Shown: piece after piece, positions 1 through 8,022 of the stretch
Numbering within the stretch: the first letter of the stretch is position 1
Layout: each line of letters starts with the position of its first letter
NCBI GenBank assembly: GCA_015232015.1
Contig: JADGAM010000020.1
Location: forward strand, 1-36,433
Direction of reading: 5' to 3'
Origin: Oligoflexia bacterium
GTDB taxonomy: Bacteria > Bdellovibrionota > Bacteriovoracia > Bacteriovoracales > Bacteriovoracaceae
Length of the DNA: 36,433 nucleotides
Program-made: the position numbers and the translations under genes
The notes under the pieces: model-generated
Told to the model about the DNA's origin: nothing
What the model saw: only the letters and a program-made list of their open reading frames with translations
The model's database searches: none

Positions 1-87
1 AATAATATTTGTGTTAGTGGTAAGAAAAAATAGAGTGAAAGTAAAAAGCATTAAAAGTTTAATTTTAATAAAGATAATTTTAAACAT
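1..87 (-). CDS. 5' end of a fourth large exported paralogue (partial)
   Basis: Reading the minus strand from an ATG at 87-85 gives an uninterrupted frame to the window edge, beginning MFKIIFIKIKLLMLF and continuing through a hydrophobic core to TTNTNII. This is almost the same signal peptide as in the 7942-11058 gene, which begins MFKIIFMKLLMLF. Bases 1-60 are identical to the reverse complement of 7963-8022. A GGATATAC stretch sits just upstream of the ATG, as it does before the 7942 gene. Only the first 29 codons lie inside the window, so the rest of the product is inferred from the match. It is most likely another large secreted protein of the same family, transcribed divergently from the 489 gene. 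Confidence 0.72.
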   Translation of the reverse strand, partial: MFKIIFIKIKLLMLFTFTLFFLTTNTNII

Positions 88-300
88 AATGTATATCCTT
101 TAAAATGGGTACCAGCACATTTTCTGCGTTTTATAGCGATATAAAAAAACACATTAAACCATAAACCATATCTATAATTACTTATCGGCCTTTTTATTAA
201 AAATATTCAAATTTAAGATAAAAAAATAAGATGAAAAAATGTTGAAATTAGAATTAAACGATGGATGGAGGAATAATAATTAAAGAAAATTTATTTATAT
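1..300. repeat. Left arm of a large imperfect inverted repeat
   Basis: The reverse complement of this stretch matches 7771-8022. Shared blocks include AAATTTTCTTTAATTATTAT, the AGGCCGATAAGTAATTATAG block, the ribosome binding site, the start codon and the signal-peptide codons. The 60 bases at the window edge match perfectly. The left arm carries about 47 extra bases between roughly 110 and 170. The two arms point outward, each ending in the start of a paralogous gene, so the repeat is a duplicated promoter plus signal peptide. It may extend beyond the window. Confidence 0.85.
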
Positions 301-488
301 TAACTAAATAAATAAAATAAAAATATTTCTCGTACTTAATTATTTTCAATATAATTCCGACAAGTTTACAAAGGTTGAAGTTTTTAAAGTGGAAAAATGA
401 TAAATATTCGAGAGAAAAAATAATTTTTATTTAATATAGAATCATATAGAAAAGTTAAGTTAAAAAAGACCAAAGGAGGATACTATTT
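88..488. promoter_or_regulatory. Divergent promoter region
   Basis: This 400-base gap separates the minus-strand partial gene starting at 87 from the plus-strand gene at 489. It must hold promoters for both. Bases 88-300 belong to the inverted-repeat arm shared with the 7942 gene's upstream region. Bases 300-488 are unique, very AT-rich, and end in a strong AAAGGAGG ribosome binding site about nine bases before the ATG at 489. I could not assign -10 and -35 boxes with confidence in such AT-rich DNA. Confidence 0.5.
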
Positions 489-3400
489 ATGTTAAAGATT
501 ATAAAGATTATAAACATTATAGGATGTTTAATCTTCTTTGTTTTATTTTTGTTTACTAACAATATAAATACTACTTTAGCTGCTGATGAAATAGCTGCTC
601 AAAGGGTCGCTATTCACACTCCAGCAGGTGAGATTGTAATATCAGCAGATGATAAGGCAAAATTAAAAAATGCTTTATTAAAATCATTTGCAGGAAAAGA
701 CAGTGGGATAAAGGCTGCAGTTTTTAGAGACATTATTAGAGAATTAGAAAAAGATGGCCTTTTGACATTAAAACAAGATTCAGATGCTCTTAACATTATT
801 AGGGGTTTATTTCCTAGCACTAGTACAGATGCTCCAAATTTTGGATTTGCAAGGCAGGAATCAGTTAACATTTTGATCTCGATAAAAAATCAAAAAACTA
901 AGAAGGTGGAATTAGACTTACTAGATAGAGGGAAGCTGAACAATTTTCTTGTTGATTTTTATGGACAGAAATATCTAGATTCTGATGAGGCAGACTCCAA
1001 GGTAACTTCATTAGTAGAAGATTTAAAAAACGGATTTATTACAAAGTTTGATAAAAATAAAATTAAGGCATTACCGGGACTTAATAAAATATTTGAGGAT
1101 ACACCATTACCAGAACCAGTAGTAAAAAAAGTAGTACAAGTACCATTACCAGTATCAGTAGTAAAAGAAGAAGTGGCCGTACCTCCACCTGTGCCAGTTA
1201 GACTTCCACCTGGGGGACGTAAATATGTACCTATAGTAGCAGACGACAGAGAAGGCGTTGCCGCAATAGCATTACTACATAGTGACGACCGTGACTCTAT
1301 TGTAATATCAGTGAAAGACAAACAGAAATTACTTGTAGACTTGCGTAAATCGTTTCAAGGGGAAAATGGCAATATGAAGGCCTTTATTCATAAAGACATT
1401 CTTAGATCATTAAGAGATTCCCCAGATCAAATGACTATTAGTCGAGGATCACCTCTTCATGAATTCTTTAAAGGCATATTTCCTAACGACCCTCTCGTTC
1501 CTCAAACATTCCGAAGACAAGCAGAATTGGATCTTTTAACTAAGATTAAAGGAAAGGGCACTGATGAGGTATTTGACTTAAGTGAAGATGAGAGAAAAGC
1601 ATTGAAGGCCAGTTTAGAACGTGCCTATGTAAATCTAGAGCTAAGGCCGGCGTCAGTAACATCTTTAATAGCTGACTTGGAAAATCCTGGTTATAAGCAA
1701 TTTACAAAAAAAATAATTGTATCATTACCAGGATTAAATGAACTGTTTGATGATTCTCATAAATTAATATCACCACTAGAAAATCCACCAAAAGACTTTA
1801 CACTTGTAAATTCAAAGCTAAAAAATTTTTCAGCTTCGATTTCTGCTTCAGCCGACCATTTAATAGATGCTGCCGCTATTACAGATGTGTCTGAAGATGC
1901 TTTGCTTTATAGAAATACAGATCATACAGCTCCAATTGCAGGGCCTGCAGATTTGTGTGGTTTCAAGGAGGCAGCAGGTGGAGATTCTTCGATCGCTGGT
2001 CTTAGCATGAAAACTCTTTGCACTCAAATGGTAACCAAAATAAAAGCGTATACTAATGGGATAAGCAATTTTCTTAATAAGATAACTATTGAGCAAGCAA
2101 TAAATGTTCCCGATATGAGTGCTCCAATAAAAAAAGTTACAGCACTCTTACCAGAGGATTGCAATAATATCGATGCTTCAGCTTCAGACACTTCTAAACG
2201 ATTAGCATTGGCAACTAAGTGGCTTACTTTTTCTCATAATATACGTCTCGTTGGTCAATTAATACAGGATACTGGTGCTCTTAGTAGTGATTCGGCCAAA
2301 GATTTTGATACAACTACAAGTGCTCTAAACACCGATATTGAAGGGCTAACTAAATGTTTGAGTAAGAGACTACAAAATGAGGCCAAAGCACATAAATATG
2401 AGGCCGTAGATCCTCAGGACATATTGGCTTCCGGCAGAGGCATAGATCCCTTAGATGCACCTTTGGCAACACTGAGGACTCACTTATTAGGAGGAGCAGC
2501 AATCAATTTTTCTCCAATACATCGAAAGCACGATACGATTAGTGATCCATATCAAACACCAATTGAAGTAATGATGAGAAAATCTTTGACTGCTCCTGCA
2601 TGGGGAATTGGGCGCTCTTCAGATCACAAGCTAAATTTAGCTCCGGAGATATCTGCTGTTTTGAAAAAAGGGCCTGAAGCAACTCTTGTTCAAAATATGA
2701 GAGCAATTGAAAATGCCATTGCCGAATACGAGCGTATCATAGCAGGAAATGGGATATTAGATGAACGCAAAAGAAGGGAGCTTGCTTTATTGAAAAAAGA
2801 ATATGAGAAAAATTATCCGAAACTTAAATTTATGAAGGAATATGCAGATTCGTATGATAAATACAAAAAAATGGAAGAAATTAGAACAGCAAAAACAGCA
2901 AAAACATTTGCAGAGGTAGAAAAATTACTTAATAAGAAAGCAAAAACAGCAAAAGAATTACAAGATATTCTAAAGACAAGAAGAGATCTGCTCAAGGAAC
3001 TCTCCGCTACTCCCAAATGCGAAAAAACCGCTACAGCTATTAACAACGATAGGCCAAAAATAAATGAAGAAGAAGAAATAGTTTCCGTACCAAATGTAGG
3101 TAATCTTGTTTTTGGAACTAGTAATAAATTAAAAGTTAAAGATTTAAAAAGAAATTTAATAGAACAATGTAAAGCAATGGATAAAGAATTTAAAGAGGCC
3201 ATTAACCTTTTAATTAAAAAGCACAATGAGCAATTTGCTCAAGCATCGCAAGGAAAAGGAGCAATAGATGAAGGGACTGAGATTGATGCCAAAAAGAGAA
3301 AGAAGATACAAGAGGAATACGTGATATCATCCGCTCCTGAACTTTTTGCTTATAAAAGGATAGTGGGTAGCTCAAGTGATGGTAGTACAGTCGGTGAAAC

Positions 3401-4007
3401 ATATAAGGCAAATGTTTTGGCCGCTAACATGGATAGTTGTACTGATATCTCACCAGGACGAATTTCATTAATATCAGAGTATATGGCGGACATTATTAAA
3501 GAACTTGATGAGGGAAATGTTAAGAGAAAAAAAATGGATGAAGTGGCAAAAGTATCTTGTAATATGTCTCCAACAGCTGCTCCTGCTGTTCCTAGTTGTG
3601 CAAATATCGATTTAAAACCTGGTATGGTACTTGGGCGTAATGGAGGAGGACAGTTCCAAGAATGCCTTTCTGGATTATACCAAAGATGGGCCACATCAGG
3701 TATTGCTGGAGATAAAGAAAAAGCTAAGAGGATATTGTACCTAAGCAGAAAACATTGCTTTATCCGTACAAATGCTGCTGGCCAATTGATATTACAAGAT
3801 ATCTCTCAAAACAATCGCCTTATGAGTGTTGGACCAAAAGATCTTCCTGCTGACAAAGTTAATCTTACGTCTATATTTAAAGAAGGAGAAAGTTATAATC
3901 AATATATTATTAATGCTCCCAATGTTGGTAAGGCAAAATATGAATTCGATTTAAGATTTCTACCAGACCTTGGCCTTAAATGTGGGGTTGAACCTAAAAT
4001 ACGTTAG
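489..4007 (+). CDS. Large exported protein with duplicated N-terminal module and C-terminal FHA-like domain
   Basis: The 1172-residue product begins with a signal peptide (hydrophobic residues 5-23, likely cleavage after TTLA near residue 31). Residues about 45-205 and 268-422 are two copies of one module. Both contain a K-S-F segment, a helical stretch ending in LFP or IFP, a TSL-hydrophobic-DL motif and a LPGLN motif. They are joined by a Pro/Val-rich linker (about 208-242). A middle helical region holds the family motif TKWLTFSHN. At 1045-1109, GMVLGR, LSRKH and LQDISQNN give the order GR, SRxH, DxSxN known from forkhead-associated domains, with a longer insert than usual after GR. AAAGGAGG precedes the ATG. 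The function is unknown. The export signal suggests action in the periplasm or at the surface. Confidence 0.88.
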   Translation: MLKIIKIINIIGCLIFFVLFLFTNNINTTLAADEIAAQRVAIHTPAGEIVISADDKAKLKNALLKSFAGKDSGIKAAVFRDIIRELEKDGLLTLKQDSDALNIIRGLFPSTSTDAPNFGFARQESVNILISIKNQKTKKVELDLLDRGKLNNFLVDFYGQKYLDSDEADSKVTSLVEDLKNGFITKFDKNKIKALPGLNKIFEDTPLPEPVVKKVVQVPLPVSVVKEEVAVPPPVPVRLPPGGRKYVPIVADDREGVAAIALLHSDDRDSIVISVKDKQKLLVDLRKSFQGENGNMKAFIHKDILRSLRDSPDQMTISRGSPLHEFFKGIFPNDPLVPQTFRRQAELDLLTKIKGKGTDEVFDLSEDERKALKASLERAYVNLELRPASVTSLIADLENPGYKQFTKKIIVSLPGLNELFDDSHKLISPLENPPKDFTLVNSKLKNFSASISASADHLIDAAAITDVSEDALLYRNTDHTAPIAGPADLCGFKEAAGGDSSIAGLSMKTLCTQMVTKIKAYTNGISNFLNKITIEQAINVPDMSAPIKKVTALLPEDCNNIDASASDTSKRLALATKWLTFSHNIRLVGQLIQDTGALSSDSAKDFDTTTSALNTDIEGLTKCLSKRLQNEAKAHKYEAVDPQDILASGRGIDPLDAPLATLRTHLLGGAAINFSPIHRKHDTISDPYQTPIEVMMRKSLTAPAWGIGRSSDHKLNLAPEISAVLKKGPEATLVQNMRAIENAIAEYERIIAGNGILDERKRRELALLKKEYEKNYPKLKFMKEYADSYDKYKKMEEIRTAKTAKTFAEVEKLLNKKAKTAKELQDILKTRRDLLKELSATPKCEKTATAINNDRPKINEEEEIVSVPNVGNLVFGTSNKLKVKDLKRNLIEQCKAMDKEFKEAINLLIKKHNEQFAQASQGKGAIDEGTEIDAKKRKKIQEEYVISSAPELFAYKRIVGSSSDGSTVGETYKANVLAANMDSCTDISPGRISLISEYMADIIKELDEGNVKRKKMDEVAKVSCNMSPTAAPAVPSCANIDLKPGMVLGRNGGGQFQECLSGLYQRWATSGIAGDKEKAKRILYLSRKHCFIRTNAAGQLILQDISQNNRLMSVGPKDLPADKVNLTSIFKEGESYNQYIINAPNVGKAKYEFDLRFLPDLGLKCGVEPKIR

Positions 4008-4163
4008 CATCCTTGGCCTCCTCCTTGGTGCCACTCCTTGGTGCCAGCACACATTTTGAGTTGCTTAGTGTCTTTCAAAAAAGAAAGTCTTACAATCAAA
4101 AATAAATAATAATCCTAATTTAAACCGCGATCAATTCAGTACCGCGATTTACTCAATCATAGA
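4008..4163. repeat. Intergenic region with 13-base tandem repeat and a copy of a paralogue 3' flank
   Basis: Two adjacent copies of CTCCTTGGTGCCA lie at about 4021-4046. Bases 4043-4082 match 7656-7695, downstream of the 4896-7343 paralogue, at 34 of 40 positions by eye, including AGTTGCTTAGTGT. The shared flank indicates that the two paralogues and their downstream DNA were duplicated together. A further direct repeat of ACCGCGAT occurs near 4124-4147. No convincing terminator hairpin was seen. Confidence 0.65.
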
Positions 4164-4910
4164 CTAGATAATATCGTAAATTTTTTCAATCATATAGAGA
4201 GGAATATTAATAAGTTTAAAATTACATTTTATTTTCTCTTGTTGATTTGCAATAGAGAAAGAGACCTTTTCTTCTATTTCTTTAGCATTCCTTTCTTTAC
4301 AATCTAATCGTACTGCTAATTTATATTTATTAATTCCCATAAAATAAAATAGCGACTTTAATGTTCCAGTTTTTGATGATTTTACTTCAAGAGGTATTAT
4401 TGTTTTTCCTTTAGAAATAATAAAATCTAATTCCGCCATATCTGTTTTTTTATCTTTTAACCAATAGAAAAGTTGAAGTCTATCACGATCAGATAGAGCA
4501 TAGGCAAGATGTTGGGCCACAAATTGTTCAGCAGCAAATCCTTCAGTTAAAAATTTTGAATTGCTTGAATTTAAATCTTCATATGATAAATTATGAAAAC
4601 GGTTGAATAAACCAATATCTAAAAAAAATAATTTAAATGTTGATTCATCTTTTTGAGCTGAAATTGGAGGTTTAGTTCCGTTAGTATGATATGCGGGAAG
4701 AATAAGTCTTGCTTTAATAAATAGATCAATTAATTTTGAAACAGTTGTTGATTTTTCTTCTGGGAAAAATTGGGAGTATTTAACTTTTTTACCTAAACCA
4801 TTAGGGATTTTTTCAAATAACTCGCCTATTTTATTAATTCCAATTCTTGTCTTATATTTTGTAAAATCATCTCTATACGTTTGTAGAATTGAACGATGAA
4901 CATCAATGCC
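4164..4910 (-). pseudogene. C-terminal remnant of a DUF4143-family AAA ATPase
   Basis: The minus-strand frame is open from a stop at 4913-4911 to the stop at 4166-4164, about 248 codons. Read through, it contains QTYRDDFTKYK, then ELFEKIPNGLGKKVKYS, LFFLDIGLFNRF, FAAEQFVAQHL, AELDFIISKG and IPLEVKSSKTG. This series of motifs is typical of the C-terminal half of DUF4143 ATPases, including the nuclease-like D/E...E-V-K core. The N-terminal half with the Walker A and B motifs is absent. The only internal starts are weak, such as a GTG at 4520 that would give 118 residues. Homology runs up to about 4898 and stops where the head-to-head 4896 gene begins, so the gene was cut at that junction. Confidence 0.8.
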
Positions 4911-7343
4911 TTAAATAAAATAAAAAATGGAGACGGTGTTCTTAATACAGATCAAATGAACGGGCTTATTAAGGCATTAGAAAACGCTCATCAAGATGTA
5001 AGCACGAGACCAGCAAATGCAACAACCCTTCTTACCAAACTAAAAACTGGTCTAGCAACAGGAACGGTAACAGTAAATAAATCAGAAATGGAAGGGACTA
5101 ATCTTAGCGCTGCTGTTGCGGATGATGTACCACCTCAACAACCAATATTACCACCACAACCGGTAGCACCAAAAAAACCTACTTTCCCTAGTAAAGATTC
5201 GGTTGGGACTAAATTAGAAAGTTTGGTAAAACCATTGCAGAACATATTAAAAACAAATTTTACAAATGATGTGACAGATGACACATTTTTACCAGATTTA
5301 GAGGAGCGAACAGTTAAGGCATTAGTAGACCCACAAGACATGGGGGTCGGTAATTGTACTGATGTAGCAACAACAGCTGCAAATGCAGATCCTATAGATT
5401 TATGTAATATGGTAAAAAACACACTATCACCACATGTAACTTCATTTAAAGAAGTTTTTTCTGGACTAACTAACCCAGATATAGATTTAAAGGTGTTGGA
5501 TGCTGAAATTTTATGTAACAAAGGAAATTTACCATCTGGAAATGATTTAGCTACAAATGATAAAAAAAGAAAAGATATGAGTAAAATCTTGGCCAAGTGG
5601 AAGAAAGCTACTGAATATGCTTACTATATAGGAAATATTTTACATAACAAATTAAGAAAGAAAACAAAATTAAAAAAGTTTGATACAACAGGATTGAAAA
5701 ATTTAAAAGACTGTATAAAGAGTAGAATTGCAAATGTGATGAGCCAATATCCAGAGGTAACTCCTTTAATCGGAGTATTGCCAGCAGTTCCTGTTGATGA
5801 GACGAGGAATGTCCAAGCATTTTTAGATTTATTTAAATCTAGTGCAACTAATATAAATATGAGTGATTGGGTAGATTTATTAAAAAATCGACATAAAATT
5901 CCAAGTACAGATATTGGAGGAGAACAACGCTTTATTTTGCCATTAATGAAAGATCCAACAGATCCTCATAAAAAAAATGATTTAACTTATGCTCAGATGG
6001 CCGAAGCTATAAAAAATGCTTTGGCGGCGGCAGACAAGTTAAATGCTTCACTTCCTAGAGCTCCAAGCAGCGAACTGAATGAGCTACTTGGGTTTCATGC
6101 CCAAAATAAAAAAATGTTGGAATTTTTACAAAGATATTATTTATCAACAGATAAAGTAAGAAAAATTCAGATCAACACACAAGAAAAAATAACAATAATT
6201 AAGAACAAAATTAAAGATGTTTTAAATGCCAGTGAGTTAAATGGATTGAAAGGAATAGAGCGTGCTAAAAAATTAGATGAATTAATGAAAAGTTATAAAG
6301 CAGAAATAGAAGCATTAAAAAAAGAACACCTGACCTTAAAAGAAGATAATTGTGGAATAAGTACTGCCCCTACAACTTACTATACAGATGCAGGAATTAA
6401 AGATGCAATTATTGCTCATAGAGAAGGTACACGTCTTGGAAGTTTACGTAATATAGATGTAAGTCCGAAAGAAGCGATAGATAATTTAACGGCCGCATGT
6501 ACTTCTTTGTCTAAAGAATTTGATACAGAAGTTGGTAAATTAGAGGTATTTTTTAAAGGTGCAAAAAATGAACTCAATACAGGATATGCTGGTAGAAAAG
6601 ATGGAATGCTAGATGCAGGTCAAATTGTAGTTGGTGGTAAAGATAGACTGATTCAAAGTATTGAGTCTGTGCAGATGGATATAGCAACTATACCTCATGA
6701 TAAAACTGTAGGTGATATGGTCATGAAGAATTTAAAAGAGACATATCATGATTTTAGCAGTGATACTTGTGAAAATCCTATAAATAGTGACGTGAATAGA
6801 CTTACTAGAATGGCCGATTTGATACAAGAAATATCTGCTAATCTTACCAAAGAAAAGGGAACTGTTGCTAAAAGAAAATCTTCTGAAATTGCAAAAGCAG
6901 AATGTGAAGCGATTGCTGATTCTGGCATGGCCGATAGTTGTACTAACATTAAATTAGAACCTGGAATAATGCTTGGTAGGGGGGTAAAAGGAGATTTTCA
7001 GACATGTTTAGTAGATACATATGCTAAATGGACACAAGATGGCACTAATAATCCTGAAGAACTTTTCTCGATAAGTAGACAACAATGTATTATTCAAACT
7101 GATCCAAAAACAGGAGAACTTGTAGTTGATGATATTTCAAAAAATCATTCAATGGAAATTACAAATATAATTCCTATTGTTATTACAGGAATTAGGCCTG
7201 TTGTTAAAGATCCAATTACAGTTCAAGGTACTAAATTTGATAGATTTAAGATTAAACCTGTACCAAAAACTACTAAGCAACCTTACAGTTTTGATCTGAA
7301 GTTTTCTGCACACTTAGGGCTTAAATGTACAGTTAATCCCTAA
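4896..7343 (+). CDS. 5'-truncated paralogue of the large exported FHA-like family
   Basis: The 815-residue frame has no signal peptide and no good ribosome binding site; TTGAACG lies directly before the ATG and an in-frame stop lies two codons upstream. Its first residues, NALNKIKNGDGVLN, align with LLTKIKGKGTDEVF at residue 349 of the 489 gene product, in the middle of the second N-terminal module. The C-terminal module is complete: GIMLGR at 690-695, ISRQQ at 726-730 and VDDISKNHS follow, with the histidine of the FHA-like SRxH replaced by Gln. A Pro-rich linker lies near residues 77-95. The open frame is intact, so it may have decayed recently or be expressed without export. I think it is a gene fragment left by recombination. 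Confidence 0.75.
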   Translation: MNINALNKIKNGDGVLNTDQMNGLIKALENAHQDVSTRPANATTLLTKLKTGLATGTVTVNKSEMEGTNLSAAVADDVPPQQPILPPQPVAPKKPTFPSKDSVGTKLESLVKPLQNILKTNFTNDVTDDTFLPDLEERTVKALVDPQDMGVGNCTDVATTAANADPIDLCNMVKNTLSPHVTSFKEVFSGLTNPDIDLKVLDAEILCNKGNLPSGNDLATNDKKRKDMSKILAKWKKATEYAYYIGNILHNKLRKKTKLKKFDTTGLKNLKDCIKSRIANVMSQYPEVTPLIGVLPAVPVDETRNVQAFLDLFKSSATNINMSDWVDLLKNRHKIPSTDIGGEQRFILPLMKDPTDPHKKNDLTYAQMAEAIKNALAAADKLNASLPRAPSSELNELLGFHAQNKKMLEFLQRYYLSTDKVRKIQINTQEKITIIKNKIKDVLNASELNGLKGIERAKKLDELMKSYKAEIEALKKEHLTLKEDNCGISTAPTTYYTDAGIKDAIIAHREGTRLGSLRNIDVSPKEAIDNLTAACTSLSKEFDTEVGKLEVFFKGAKNELNTGYAGRKDGMLDAGQIVVGGKDRLIQSIESVQMDIATIPHDKTVGDMVMKNLKETYHDFSSDTCENPINSDVNRLTRMADLIQEISANLTKEKGTVAKRKSSEIAKAECEAIADSGMADSCTNIKLEPGIMLGRGVKGDFQTCLVDTYAKWTQDGTNNPEELFSISRQQCIIQTDPKTGELVVDDISKNHSMEITNIIPIVITGIRPVVKDPITVQGTKFDRFKIKPVPKTTKQPYSFDLKFSAHLGLKCTVNP

Positions 7344-7941
7344 TTCACAACCCTTACTCCAATAACCTCCAATAGTAATTAATTTCTAAATTAGAAAATA
7401 CCCTTTCAATCACCCACATCTAAACAAAATCAATTGGGTGAGTAGATCGAGGGAATTTCACCCCCAACCCCTCGCAGAACCTTGCTATTACCCAAAAGTC
7501 GTGGTCATATTCCATACTTCAATAAATCATAAAAGCGCCGTAAGCCTCTCTATAAAAAAGCAGGATAAAGAAACAGGTCCAGGTTCTCCATCTGGTTTTT
7601 TTAAAAAGAAATTTATTCATATGAGAAAATTAAATAAAGGATAAGAGGTGAGCACAACAGCACGCATCTTCAGTTGCTTAGTGTATTTCAAAAAATAAAA
7701 TATATTTATAATTTTCATACTTTCGTTCCTTTAAAATCCACTTATGGATAACTGGATTCACTTTTGCCCCAAGATAAATAAATTTTCTTTAATTATTATT
7801 TCTCCATCCCTCGTTTAATTATAATTTTTTAACATTTTTAATCTTATCTTAATTTCTTATCTTATTTGAATGTTTTTAATAAATAGGCCGATAAGTAATT
7901 ATAGATATGTTTACTGGAACCCATTTTAGAGGATATACATT
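7344..7941. promoter_or_regulatory. Long intergenic region with paralogue flank repeat and promoter of the 7942 gene
   Basis: The first part (7344-7770) contains no convincing gene. It has a 15-base palindrome centred near 7390, a 7-base inverted repeat (TCACCCA at 7410 with TGGGTGA at 7435) without a T-run, and the 40-base flank repeat at 7656-7695 shared with 4043-4082. From 7771 onward the sequence is the right arm of the large inverted repeat. It ends with AGAGGA, about nine bases before the ATG at 7942, and should carry the promoter of that gene. Confidence 0.55.
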
Positions 7942-8022
7942 ATGTTTAAAATTATTTTTATGAAACTTTTAATGCTTTTTACTTTCACTCTATTTTTTCT
8001 TACCACTAACACAAATATTATT
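7771..8022. repeat. Right arm of the large inverted repeat
   Basis: This stretch is the inverted counterpart of 1-300. It covers the upstream region, the ribosome binding site, the ATG at 7942 and the first 27 codons of the 7942 gene. The last 60 bases (7963-8022) are identical to the reverse complement of 1-60. The arms lie about 7.5 kb apart and flank the 489 gene, the ATPase remnant and the 4896 gene, so homologous recombination between them could invert that segment. Confidence 0.85.

Noticed and set aside
1-300. Insertion sequence end or transposon inverted repeat
   Set aside because: The repeat contains a promoter and signal-peptide codons of a host gene family; no transposase or target-site duplication was seen.
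2813-3226. 137-codon antisense ORF inside the 489 gene
   Set aside because: It is the reverse frame of Lys/Ala-rich helical codons of a well-supported gene; it has no start signal or family match.
4164-4520. A 118-residue functional gene
   Set aside because: Open DUF4143 homology continues well upstream of the GTG at 4520, so the short frame is only part of a truncated gene.
7410-7441. Inverted repeat as terminator of the 4896 gene
   Set aside because: The 7-base stem has an 18-base loop and no T-run after it.
7438-7644. 68-codon plus-strand ORF in the gap after the 4896 gene
   Set aside because: It starts with GTG, lacks a ribosome binding site, has an implausible composition and no recognisable motif.
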